From: a candidate division CSSED10-310 bacterium
Lineage (GTDB): Bacteria; CSSED10-310; JAFGDC01
Direction: 5' to 3'
DNA: 7,054 nucleotides
Assembly: GCA_016932295.1 (NCBI GenBank)
Contig: JAFGDC010000373.1
Coordinates: 1 to 7,054 of the forward strand
Below the pieces are notes generated by a model. It was not told the DNA's origin. It was given only the letters and a program-made list of their open reading frames with translations, and did no database searches. A program made the position numbers and the translations under genes. Of this stretch, positions 1 to 6,539 are shown in pieces. Numbering within the stretch: position 1 is the stretch's first letter; every line of letters starts with the position of its first letter.

Positions 1-1
1 C

Positions 2-3000
2 TCGACGCCGCTGTTCGACATGGTGGAATTCATGGACAATACCGCGGTCATGGGCGGCGCCATCGCCGCTGCCGGGGGCAGCGGACCGCGCATCACCCGC
101 TGCACATTCATCGACAACAGGGCGGCAAGGGGCGGCGCCATCGCCGCCGCCGGCGATGCAATCCCGGTCATCGGCGGCCCGGCGGGATTCGGCAACACTT
201 TCGGAGACAACCTGGCCCCTGCCGGCGCCGATCTCTTCTGCACGACGATACCAGCCAGTACCATCACCTGCACCAACAACCAGTTCGACGGATTGCCTGA
301 CTCCGATTACTACATTTCCCCCCAGGAGGCGTTCGATACGACCGGCTCGACCGGCGCCGTCACTCCCGTCACCCAGGATGTGTACATTTCCCCCACCGGC
401 GACGATGCGAATACAGGACTGACCCCGGGCGCACCCTTCCGGACCCTGCGGCATGCCATGGAGCGGCTCCTCGGCACCGCGGGTGCGCCGCTCACCGTCC
501 ACCTGGCGCCCGGCACCTATTCGACGGACACCACCGGCGAGACGTTTCCCCTGCCGCTGCTGCCATATGTCGACATCAGCGGTGCCGACCAGGATGACAG
601 TATCCTGGATGCGGCATCGAGCGGTTCCCTGTTCCATGCGTGCCATGACCACAATCTCACGGTTTCCCACGTGACAATCACCGGCGGTCATGATCTGAAC
701 GGCGGCGGCATCTACTGCGGGTACGGTTCGGACTGTGTCTTCGATGCGTGCCTCTTCACCGGCAACCAGGCGGATGAAAACGGCGGCGGCGCATACTGCG
801 ACACCGGCACGACGGGGCATTTCACGAATTGCGGCTTCACCGCCAACACAGCCATATACGGCGGTGGATTGTACTCCACCAGGGCCGCCATCACCTGCCA
901 AAACAACTCCTTTACAGGCAACACCGCACAGTACGGCGGAGGCGCCTACTGTTCAGCCGACACGGGCGGGTTCGACACCTGTTCCTTCGATGACAACGAG
1001 GCGGAGACCGGCGGCGGCGTACAAACCATGAACGATGCCTGTTCGTTCATCTCCTGCACCTTTGAAAACAACCTTGCCGCATCGTCCGGAGGAGCATACT
1101 ATGGCAATGGTTCAAGCAATGAATTCGCCTACTGCACCATGCTCGATAACCAGGCGGCGACCGGTGGCGGCATGATGCTCAAGCAATGTTCGGGGACCTT
1201 CGCGAGCGGCGAGATCAGCCGCAGCCAGGCGGAGACCGGCGGGGCCGTGGCGGCGATCCGCAGCGACACCACCGAATTTCATGTCTGTGACATTCTTGAC
1301 AATCTCGCTGATTACGGCGCCATCGCCCACCTGGACGGCACCGATACTTCCTTTTTCGATTGCCTGATCGAAGGCAACGAGACCTCCTTCACCGGTGGTA
1401 TCCTCTGTGCGAGATTCGCTGTCCCACGTTTGGACGGTACTGTCTTCAGCGCGAACCGGGCCCGCCTCGGCGGCGCGGTCTATTGCGGCGACTCGTCGGA
1501 ACCGCGGCTGGCACGATGCCGGTTCGAGGGGAATGCGGCCGAGATGGGTGGCGCTGTGGCGTGCAGCGTGGATACCCTGCCTCATATCGGCGGCACGGTG
1601 GAGGACAGGAACCATTTCCAGGACAACAGCGCGGCGACGGGCGCCGATCTCTTCTGTGAAAGTCCGCGCAGTTGGCCCGTCAGGTGCACATACAACAGCT
1701 TCGCCGGTCACTTCCTGTCGGATTATTACATCTCGCCCATTGACGCATTCGACACCACGGAATGCTTCTCAACGGGGCAATTCGTCACGCAGGACGTCTG
1801 GGTATCGCCAACCGGTGACGACAACAACACAGGGCTCAGCGCCAACCAGCCATGGCAATCCATCCTGTATGCCATGAGGAATGTGCTGGGCACGGCCGAC
1901 AACCCGGTGACCATCCACCTGATGAGCGGATCGCCGGCGGACAACCGGTTCGCCGTCGGCAACCAGGCGCCGCTGCCCCTGGTGAGCCACGTCTCCATTG
2001 CGGGTGAGCCGCTGATCAGTCGCGATCCAACCATCGTCATCGATGCCGAACACAATGGATCGTGCTTCTACGGTTTCTGGGACGATGATCTTACCATCTC
2101 GAATATTCAGCTCATCAACGGCGACTGCACGGAGGGTGGCGGCATGGTCCTGAAGCACTCCAGCCCGAACATCGTGGGCTGCCTCTTCCAGGACTGCCGG
2201 GCCGCATACGGAGGAGCACTCTCCTGCTGCTATTCAGATCCGCTCCTGCTGAGCTGCAAATTCAAGTATAACGAGGCGTTGGAAACGGGCGGCGCCATCG
2301 ATTGCCATTATTCCTCACCGGCACTGATGAACTGCCTGTTGAGCTGCAACCAGGCCGGCGGCACCGGCGGGGCGGTGCAGTTCATGGATTACTCCAATCC
2401 GGTCCTGAGATACTGCTCCCTGCTCGCCAACAACGCCGGTATGGAAGGAGGCGCCATCTCCTGCCGATGGGCCGTCACCGCCCTGCTGTCCGGCTGCATC
2501 GCGTATTTCAATGAACCGGATCAGATCAGCGTGGAAGGCGCCGACATGGAAATCAGCTATTCGGATATAGAAGACGGCTGGCCCGGAATGGCGAACCTGG
2601 CGGCGGATCCGCTTTTCATCGATCTCCCCGATTGCGAAACCGTGCTGCGCGACGACCCGCCGGCAGGCCGCAGCCCGTGCCTCGATGCCGGGCCGGAACC
2701 GGCCGACGAGGTCATCGTCCGCACCGGGGACATCACCGTCCGGCTGGAACGACTGGTAGCGGGCATGGATCGTGACCGGGGCGCCACCGATCTCGGTTTC
2801 CACCACACGCCGCCCCATGTGGAGGCGCAGTGGGTGGAACTGTATCTGCCGGCGAGATGGTTTGCCGCCGGCGACCTGTTCCTGCTGGAAGCGGTCATCG
2901 GCGGTGTTGAACCGCTTGCGGGACAACCCTTGGCTGTGGTCATGGACGTGTTCGGAGAGTATTACTGGTACCCCGGCTGGACCGCCGGATTCACCTGGGA

Positions 3001-3169
3001 AACGGTGGCAGTCCACACAGGGGAAAGCGTGTACCGGCTGCTGCGGTTCAATTGGCCAGGCGGCGTGGGAGACGCGGACGGCATCTGGTTCTATGGCGCG
3101 CTGCTGACAAGCGATCGCAGCGCACTGCTTGGGGAATGGGATGCCATCCGGTTCGGCTGGCGGGAATAG
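2..3169 (+). CDS. Giant right-handed parallel beta-helix surface protein with Pmp-like repeats (5'-truncated)
   Basis: The frame is open from base 2, so the gene starts upstream; the first Met (nt 20) falls inside a repeat with no signal peptide. Residues below count from that Met (1049 to the TAG stop). Rungs of about 20-25 residues carry GGA/GGG and FxxN motifs, as in chlamydial polymorphic outer membrane proteins, with recurrent Cys after the GGG turns. Two segments (about 121-162 and 593-634) contain SPTGDDxNTG and resemble the DUF1565-type entry of secreted beta-helix proteins. They divide the protein into the end of one module, a full second module and a third. The third closes with DPLF (863-866) and SPCLDAG (885-891), usual at the end of such helices. 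Residues 930-1049 form a separate, aromatic-rich, probably beta-sandwich tail. There is no VPATG tag, transmembrane segment or autotransporter barrel. A structural or adhesive role is inferred; no catalytic motif is evident. Confidence 0.9.
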   Translation, partial: STPLFDMVEFMDNTAVMGGAIAAAGGSGPRITRCTFIDNRAARGGAIAAAGDAIPVIGGPAGFGNTFGDNLAPAGADLFCTTIPASTITCTNNQFDGLPDSDYYISPQEAFDTTGSTGAVTPVTQDVYISPTGDDANTGLTPGAPFRTLRHAMERLLGTAGAPLTVHLAPGTYSTDTTGETFPLPLLPYVDISGADQDDSILDAASSGSLFHACHDHNLTVSHVTITGGHDLNGGGIYCGYGSDCVFDACLFTGNQADENGGGAYCDTGTTGHFTNCGFTANTAIYGGGLYSTRAAITCQNNSFTGNTAQYGGGAYCSADTGGFDTCSFDDNEAETGGGVQTMNDACSFISCTFENNLAASSGGAYYGNGSSNEFAYCTMLDNQAATGGGMMLKQCSGTFASGEISRSQAETGGAVAAIRSDTTEFHVCDILDNLADYGAIAHLDGTDTSFFDCLIEGNETSFTGGILCARFAVPRLDGTVFSANRARLGGAVYCGDSSEPRLARCRFEGNAAEMGGAVACSVDTLPHIGGTVEDRNHFQDNSAATGADLFCESPRSWPVRCTYNSFAGHFLSDYYISPIDAFDTTECFSTGQFVTQDVWVSPTGDDNNTGLSANQPWQSILYAMRNVLGTADNPVTIHLMSGSPADNRFAVGNQAPLPLVSHVSIAGEPLISRDPTIVIDAEHNGSCFYGFWDDDLTISNIQLINGDCTEGGGMVLKHSSPNIVGCLFQDCRAAYGGALSCCYSDPLLLSCKFKYNEALETGGAIDCHYSSPALMNCLLSCNQAGGTGGAVQFMDYSNPVLRYCSLLANNAGMEGGAISCRWAVTALLSGCIAYFNEPDQISVEGADMEISYSDIEDGWPGMANLAADPLFIDLPDCETVLRDDPPAGRSPCLDAGPEPADEVIVRTGDITVRLERLVAGMDRDRGATDLGFHHTPPHVEAQWVELYLPARWFAAGDLFLLEAVIGGVEPLAGQPLAVVMDVFGEYYWYPGWTAGFTWETVAVHTGESVYRLLRFNWPGGVGDADGIWFYGALLTSDRSALLGEWDAIRFGWRE
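224..505 (+). repeat. Module-boundary segment, copy 1, of the beta-helix protein
   Basis: This encodes residues 69-162, from GADLFC through SDYYISP, AFDTT, VTQDV and SPTGDD to the end of the DUF1565-like entry segment. It aligns without gaps to 1640-1921. By my count 49 of 94 residues are identical, including a 17-bp identical DNA stretch at its start (224-240). Confidence 0.8.
1640..1921 (+). repeat. Module-boundary segment, copy 2, of the beta-helix protein
   Basis: This encodes residues 541-634 and is the counterpart of 224-505. The offset is exactly 1416 bp (472 residues) from one end to the other. The linker GADLFC...SDYYISP...AFDTT...VTQDV...SPTGDD is kept in register although the sequence has drifted. 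It points to an old tandem duplication of a whole helix module. Confidence 0.8.
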
Positions 3170-3193
3170 CGGCCGCCATTTCGACAGGAACCG

Positions 3194-3246
3194 GCACGAC
3201 GCCCATGCATGTCAGTGGCCCGCCGTGATCGCCCCGGAGGTCGTGC
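3194..3246 (+). other. Weak dyad downstream of the beta-helix gene
   Basis: GCACGAC (3194-3200) is complementary to GTCGTGC (3240-3246) across a 39-nt loop, 25 nt past the TAG stop. No U-run follows, so it is not a standard intrinsic terminator. It may be chance. No better terminator is visible between 3170 and 3283. Confidence 0.2.
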
Positions 3247-3283
3247 AAGAATGAATGAGTGGCGTGGCGTCCCGATCAGATGA

Positions 3284-3312
3284 TTGACAGGAACGTGCCC
3301 GGGCACTATCAT
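3284..3312 (+). promoter_or_regulatory. Sigma70-type promoter of the GLUG-protein gene
   Basis: A perfect -35 hexamer TTGACA (3284-3289), a 17-bp spacer (3290-3306) and a 5/6 -10 hexamer TATCAT (3307-3312) point towards the gene at 3453. Transcription would start near 3319, leaving a leader of about 130 nt. The assignment assumes the usual housekeeping sigma consensus holds in this organism. Confidence 0.6.
3295..3306. promoter_or_regulatory. Candidate operator: 12-bp palindrome within the promoter spacer
   Basis: GTGCCCGGGCAC is a perfect palindrome that fills the last 12 bp of the 17-bp spacer and abuts the -10 hexamer. A regulator bound here would cover the site of open-complex formation. 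No regulator gene is present in the window, so the ligand and protein are unknown. Confidence 0.45.
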
Positions 3313-3352
3313 TTGACTTCCCCGATAACAATTCAGGTACGTCAACCCTGCG

Positions 3353-3377
3353 ATCCGCAGGGCGCGTGAATGCGGAT
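3353..3377 (+). other. Leader hairpin upstream of the GLUG-protein gene
   Basis: ATCCGCA (3353-3359) pairs with TGCGGAT (3371-3377) around an 11-nt loop. CCGCAG (3355-3360) could instead pair with CTGCGG at 3401-3406 or 3422-3427, so alternative folds are possible. No known riboswitch class is recognised. Confidence 0.3.
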
Positions 3378-3439
3378 TGGGCATCACCAACGGCGCGGAT
3401 CTGCGGTGCCGGCATCACCGCCTGCGGAGTAATCACGGA

Positions 3440-3444
3440 AAGGA
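3440..3444 (+). promoter_or_regulatory. Ribosome binding site of the GLUG-protein gene
   Basis: AAGGA lies 8 nt before ATG 3453. It favours that start over an in-frame GTG at 3366, which would put 29 extra residues in front of a good signal peptide. Confidence 0.7.
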
Positions 3445-3452
3445 AAACTCAT

Positions 3453-4865
3453 ATGAAAGCACTCACCAGCACACGATTCAGCTCATCGATTTTCATTCTG
3501 ATCATGGCCCTGTGCCTTGCCGGCGCGGCAGAACAAGTCGGTGCCGCAGTGACCCGGAACGAAACCGTGAAATCCGGCCTCAGCCCTTACCAGGACCAGG
3601 CCGCCCGGCCGCGGCCGCTGACCCCGGCGAAGGACGGGTCAGGCGCTGCACGGACGATCTATTACATCACCGACTGGAACGGCCTGCAGAACATGCAAAA
3701 CGATCTGAGCGGCGAGTACATCCTGGCGAACGATCTGGATTCGACCACGCCAGGATTCGCGGATTTCCAGACAAGCCCCGGTTTCACTCCCGTCAGTGAT
3801 TTCGCCGGCACCTTCGACGGCGCCGGGCACATCATCGACGGCCTGTTCATCGATCTACCCGGTTCCCAATTCGTGGGGCTGTTCGGCACGACCCAGAACG
3901 CCACCATCATGAACGTGGGGCTGACCAATGTCGACATCACGGGCGATGAATTCGTTGGCGCCCTGGTGGGATGGCATCGCGGCAGCTACACCGGCGCCTG
4001 CTTCTGCACCGGCAACGTGTACGGCAGCGACTACGGACTCGGCGGCCTGATCGGGTACAACGGCGACTCGCCGGGCAGCACCATCGAGAACTGCTACTCC
4101 CTGGCCGATGTCACGACCCTGACGGTGAACTGGGGCGCGGTGGGCGGCCTGGTCGGTTACAACGCCGACTACATAGGCGAATCGGTGGTGCGCAACTGTT
4201 ACGCCACCGGCACCATCACCGGCACCCAGAACAGCGCCGGCGGCCTTGCCGGCGTCGGCGACCAGATGGGCGGCGTCTGCATGTTCTATAATTCCTTCGC
4301 GACGGGCAGCGTCTCAGGAACCGGCTACACCGGCGGACTGGTGGGATACGTAGGGAACACCAGCGCCATCGTGAACGGCTACTGGTTCAATCATGCCGGC
4401 AATCCGGACAGTTGCCATGGAACCGGCGACAACGACTGCACCGCCATCACAGGTAATATCAACTACTTCTATACCTCCACCAATCCGCCCATGAACGTAT
4501 GGGATTTCGTGAACGTATGGAGCACACAGAACGACGGGACGGGGTTCCCCATCCTGAAATGGCAGGAAGTCGCGGCCACGCCCACGGAAGTCCCCACGGA
4601 GACGCCGCTGCCCTCCGCCACCCCTACTGAAACCCCTACTGAAACACCCACTGAAACCCCTACCGAGACACCCACTGAAACCCCTACCGAGACACCCACT
4701 GACATTCCCACGGAAACTCCCACCGCGTTGCCCAGCGCCACCCCCACCATCACCGCCACGCCGACCACGCCTATCGTGCCTGCCACAGGACCGGCCGGGC
4801 TCACCATCCTTGCGGCATGCCTCGGGATGCTGCTGCTCGGAGCGAAAAAAATCCGCCGGTCGTAA
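3453..4865 (+). CDS. Secreted GLUG-repeat surface protein with TPTE stalk and VPATG-type C-terminal tag
   Basis: A 470-aa protein. The start is set by AAGGA 8 nt upstream and by the signal peptide at residues 1-32 (Lys-2, a hydrophobic core around [12 protein letters not shown], AxA-like ends). After a Pro-rich stretch come [12 protein letters not shown] (about 69-80) and [10 protein letters not shown] (117-126), the usual lead-in to GLUG repeats. Clear GLUG cores GGL(I/V/A)G begin at 197, 231, 263 and 294, with looser ones at 140 and 167. Residues about 309-370 (YW, Cys pair, [16 protein letters not shown]) form the usual end of such domains. A Thr/Pro/Glu stalk (about 375-440) leads to VPATG (442-446), a hydrophobic segment and the basic tail AKKIRRS. 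It is probably exported and anchored or processed at the envelope. GLUG proteins are associated with adhesion and surface functions; the partner is unknown. It has its own promoter and converges with the next gene. Confidence 0.9.
   Translation: MKALTSTRFSSSIFILIMALCLAGAAEQVGAAVTRNETVKSGLSPYQDQAARPRPLTPAKDGSGAARTIYYITDWNGLQNMQNDLSGEYILANDLDSTTPGFADFQTSPGFTPVSDFAGTFDGAGHIIDGLFIDLPGSQFVGLFGTTQNATIMNVGLTNVDITGDEFVGALVGWHRGSYTGACFCTGNVYGSDYGLGGLIGYNGDSPGSTIENCYSLADVTTLTVNWGAVGGLVGYNADYIGESVVRNCYATGTITGTQNSAGGLAGVGDQMGGVCMFYNSFATGSVSGTGYTGGLVGYVGNTSAIVNGYWFNHAGNPDSCHGTGDNDCTAITGNINYFYTSTNPPMNVWDFVNVWSTQNDGTGFPILKWQEVAATPTEVPTETPLPSATPTETPTETPTETPTETPTETPTETPTDIPTETPTALPSATPTITATPTTPIVPATGPAGLTILAACLGMLLLGAKKIRRS
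4620..4703 (+). repeat. 12-bp tandem repeats encoding the TPTE stalk
   Basis: Seven consecutive 12-bp units encode TPTE (the last TPTD). Units 1 and 2 are identical (ACCCCTACTGAA). Units 3-4 and 5-6 form two identical 24-bp blocks (4644-4667 and 4668-4691), and unit 7 begins a third. The near-perfect DNA identity suggests recent expansion and possible length variation between strains. Confidence 0.9.
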
Positions 4866-4902
4866 ACGGATGACAAGTGCGGCCCGGTGCAGCTCGGTGC
4901 AT

Positions 4903-4926
4903 TCTCCGGGATCGTCTCCGGGGTCG
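4903..4926. repeat. Tandem 12-bp near-repeat between convergent genes
   Basis: TCTCCGGGATCG (4903-4914) is followed directly by TCTCCGGGGTCG (4915-4926), one mismatch in 12. The second unit runs into the GGGGTCGTACC repeat. CTCCGG (4904-4909) can pair with CCGGGG (4918-4923), but no U-run follows on either strand, so I do not call a terminator. Confidence 0.55.
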
Positions 4927-4930
4927 TACC
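4920..4930 (+). repeat. GGGGTCGTACC direct repeat, copy 1
   Basis: An exact 11-bp match to the copies at 6435-6445 and 6520-6530. Like copy 2 it is preceded by GTCTCC. It begins 7 nt past the stop codon of the minus-strand beta-helix gene. Confidence 0.7.
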
Positions 4931-4937
4931 TCGAAAA

Positions 4938-5765
4938 TTATACTTTTCCTTCTGAGCGCATGCGCGGCAGCCATAGCGAGATCAGGCAGGACAACAGAAG
5001 CGCCATGAGCGCCAAGCCGAAATACCCGGTTGCGGGAACGGGCGGCGGTACATTGGAAACCTGGTGGTACCCCATGTCCACGGTGCCCTGATCGGGAACT
5101 CCATCCGTTCGGGTGGTGTACTGGTCAAGACAAACCAGGCTCCCATCGGATGCCGTGAAGCAGACGTCGGCGGCGGCCGTGGAGCCTGCATCGACGCAGG
5201 GGCTGTCCTCCGCCTGGCCGGCCGCCGTCTGGCTCAGGTAGTATTCGAGGGTCATGATCCCCTCGTACAGTGGATCTTCATCGATGATGCCGGCGCCGGG
5301 CCAACCGCCCATGACATCCGAAAAGGTGACGGTGAGGCCGGACCCAGGAGCGGCGAAGATCTCCTCGATGTAATTGAACCACATGATGCAATTCGTGATG
5401 ACCGGCGAACTGGACTGGTCCGCGTAGATGGCGCCGCCGAACCCCGTGGTCGCGTCGTTCTGGTCGAAGGTGCAGTTGCCTATCTCGGGGCAGGCGCCGG
5501 CATGGCAGGCGATCCCGCCGCCGTCACCTGGGCCGTTGCCATAGATGAAGCAGTTGATGATGCGCGAAGTGTCTCCATTGATACATTGCAGTCCCGCTCC
5601 GGAATTCAGGCAGAGGTTGCCTGTTATCCTGCAGCAGGATATCTCGATGTTGCTTGCGTCACAGTATAAACCACCGCCGCGGCCGTTCATGCCGTCGCTG
5701 GATTGGTTGCTGCTAACCTCGCAATCGGTCAAGACCCGGTATCCGTAGCTCGATTCGCACTGCAA
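4938..5765 (-). CDS. Beta-helix surface protein, C-terminal part (separated by a frameshift)
   Basis: This 275-codon frame continues the gene that starts at 6328. It opens with a TTG in the middle of a helix rung and has no ribosome binding site or signal peptide, so it is not an independent gene. It contains further beta-helix rungs ([37 protein letters not shown]), then [24 protein letters not shown] and [18 protein letters not shown], the usual closing motifs of secreted beta-helix proteins. The end is VPATG (frame residues 243-247), a hydrophobic segment ([16 protein letters not shown]) and the basic tail RMRSEGKV, matching the tag of the convergent GLUG protein. Restoring one base at 5764-5768 gives a 463-aa protein. 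It is either a true pseudogene, a base-call error in a T5 run, or a -1 frameshifting gene. Confidence 0.75.
   Translation of the reverse strand: MQCESSYGYRVLTDCEVSSNQSSDGMNGRGGGLYCDASNIEISCCRITGNLCLNSGAGLQCINGDTSRIINCFIYGNGPGDGGGIACHAGACPEIGNCTFDQNDATTGFGGAIYADQSSSPVITNCIMWFNYIEEIFAAPGSGLTVTFSDVMGGWPGAGIIDEDPLYEGIMTLEYYLSQTAAGQAEDSPCVDAGSTAAADVCFTASDGSLVCLDQYTTRTDGVPDQGTVDMGYHQVSNVPPPVPATGYFGLALMALLLSCLISLWLPRMRSEGKV
5037..5039 (-). other. Start of the VPATG-type C-terminal tag in the minus-strand gene
   Basis: The Val codon of VPATG. From here 33 codons remain: VPATGYFG, a long hydrophobic stretch, then Arg/Lys-containing residues. The equivalent Val codon in the GLUG gene is at 4776-4778, followed by PATGPAGL. 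Both read VPATG-x-x-GL or close to it. Confidence 0.6.
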
Positions 5766-6328
5766 AAAGCGACTCCCCCGCCAAAATCCGCTTGGTTATC
5801 AGTGATGCGGCAGGATTCCAGCACCGGGTACTCGGCGTGATGGTAACAGATACCGCCGCCGCAACTGGTGGCGCCGGTCACTGTGCAGGCCGTGACGATG
5901 CAGTTCCGGATCGTCGGTGATGCGTATAAGCAGAGTATGCCGCCGCCGTTGTCCATCGTTCCGGGACGATCATTGTCAACGTAACCGTTCCTGATGGTGA
6001 ATCCGTCCAGCACCGAAGCCGGTCCTTCCATGGAAAAATAAAAACCGCGATGGAGGGAAACCGCCGTGCCTTCGCAGTCGATCACGCAATTCTCCGGCCC
6101 GTTCTCCGATCGCACCGTCAGACTCTTGCCGTTGAACTGGATGTCCCTGTTGTTCGGGCCGCTATAGGTCCCGTCCGCCACCAGCACGGTGTCCCCCGAA
6201 CTGGCCGCGGCCCAGATCGCCTCTTGGATGGTTGAGTATTCACCCGGCACATGATGGACCATCGCACCGGCGCCGAACGGAACAAACATACACACGATAA
6301 CCAAACAAAAGCATACCACTTCCTTCAT
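5729..6328 (-). CDS. Beta-helix surface protein, N-terminal part with signal peptide (frameshifted)
   Basis: This 199-codon frame starts at ATG 6328, with AAGGA 8 nt upstream. Residues 1-22 are a signal peptide (Lys-2, hydrophobic core, AGA before the mature part). VPGEYSTIQEAI (about 28-39) and GDTVLVADGTYSG (45-57) are the standard entry of secreted beta-helix proteins, followed by SENGPENCVIDC and rungs with GGGI-C-(8 to 10)-C spacing. After Ala-187 the frame leaves the helix pattern: residues 189-199 ([11 protein letters not shown]) do not fit and a TGA stop follows. The proper continuation ([15 protein letters not shown]) is in the -1 frame, starting at 5765 and overlapping by 37 nt. The two halves together make one surface protein. 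Confidence 0.8.
   Translation of the reverse strand: MKEVVCFCLVIVCMFVPFGAGAMVHHVPGEYSTIQEAIWAAASSGDTVLVADGTYSGPNNRDIQFNGKSLTVRSENGPENCVIDCEGTAVSLHRGFYFSMEGPASVLDGFTIRNGYVDNDRPGTMDNGGGILCLYASPTIRNCIVTACTVTGATSCGGGICYHHAEYPVLESCRITDNQADFGGGVAFCSANRATDTGS
5763..5770 (-). other. Frameshift site at a T5 run
   Basis: On the minus strand the bases are GCTTTTTG (Ala-187 codon GCT, then T4 and G). Read straight, the frame runs GCT TTT TGC to an early stop. One more T, or a -1 slip of the Phe tRNA on TTT, gives GCT TTT TTG CAG and continues the beta-helix. This places the shift precisely. Confidence 0.7.
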
Positions 6329-6336
6329 GGTTTCTT

Positions 6337-6341
6337 TCCTT
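6337..6341 (-). promoter_or_regulatory. Ribosome binding site of the minus-strand beta-helix gene
   Basis: AAGGA on the minus strand ends 8 nt before ATG 6328, the same sequence and spacing as for the GLUG gene. This fixes the start of the frameshifted gene. Confidence 0.7.
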
Positions 6342-6398
6342 CCGCCGCAGGACTATGTTGGTTGCACCTTCAAGGATGAGGGGAGTGTAGCAAGCGGC

Positions 6399-6412
6399 TA
6401 ATAGTATGTATA
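6399..6412 (-). promoter_or_regulatory. Possible -10 region of the minus-strand beta-helix gene
   Basis: The minus-strand sequence TATACATACTATTA lies about 70-85 nt upstream of ATG 6328, the only AT-rich patch in this leader. No good -35 hexamer is found at 16-18 bp, so this is tentative. Confidence 0.2.
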
Positions 6413-6434
6413 GGACGAACCGGCGTGTCTCCCC

Positions 6435-6445
6435 GGGGTCGTACC
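6435..6445 (+). repeat. GGGGTCGTACC direct repeat, copy 2
   Basis: An exact copy, 107 bp upstream of the start of the minus-strand beta-helix gene. It shares GTCTCC on its left with copy 1 and GGAATC on its right with copy 3 (17 of 18 bp with 6520-6537). Confidence 0.7.
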
Positions 6446-6519
6446 AGGAATCTTGTAATCTTCGCTTTGATTCATTGGCAGTCAATGCGTTGCGGTGATG
6501 TTAAAAAGTGTTTTCATAT

Positions 6520-6530
6520 GGGGTCGTACC
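6520..6530 (+). repeat. GGGGTCGTACC direct repeat, copy 3
   Basis: An exact copy, 85 bp after copy 2 and in the same orientation. It is followed by CGGAATC. It lies 9 nt beyond the TAG that ends the hydrophobic minus-strand reading frame at 6540-6629. Confidence 0.7.
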
Positions 6531-6539
6531 CGGAATCGA

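Noticed and set aside
1112..1711. Long minus-strand frame inside the giant beta-helix gene
   Set aside because: Its translation shows no domain or repeat, while the plus frame shows continuous beta-helix rungs.
2315..3016. Second long minus-strand frame inside the giant beta-helix gene
   Set aside because: Opposite-strand shadow caused by high GC; the plus-strand domain motifs are continuous across it.
3366..3452. In-frame GTG start 29 codons upstream of the GLUG protein
   Set aside because: It has no ribosome binding site and would bury a clear signal peptide; ATG 3453 has AAGGA at 8 nt.
4469..4876. Minus-strand frame rich in Gly-Val-Ser-Val
   Set aside because: It is the reverse reading of the TPTE repeats in the GLUG gene.
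4866..4937. Bidirectional terminator between the convergent genes
   Set aside because: The only stem (4904-4909 with 4918-4923) contains a G-T pair and has no U-run on either strand.
6240..6485. 81-codon minus-strand frame overlapping the start of the beta-helix gene
   Set aside because: It crosses the GGGGTCGTACC repeat and the leader and overlaps the signal-peptide region in another frame; no recognisable protein.
6505..6520. Minus-strand CATATGAAAACACT resembles the start of the GLUG gene (CATATGAAAGCACT)
   Set aside because: The frame stops after 11 codons, and MK-starts of this kind are common.
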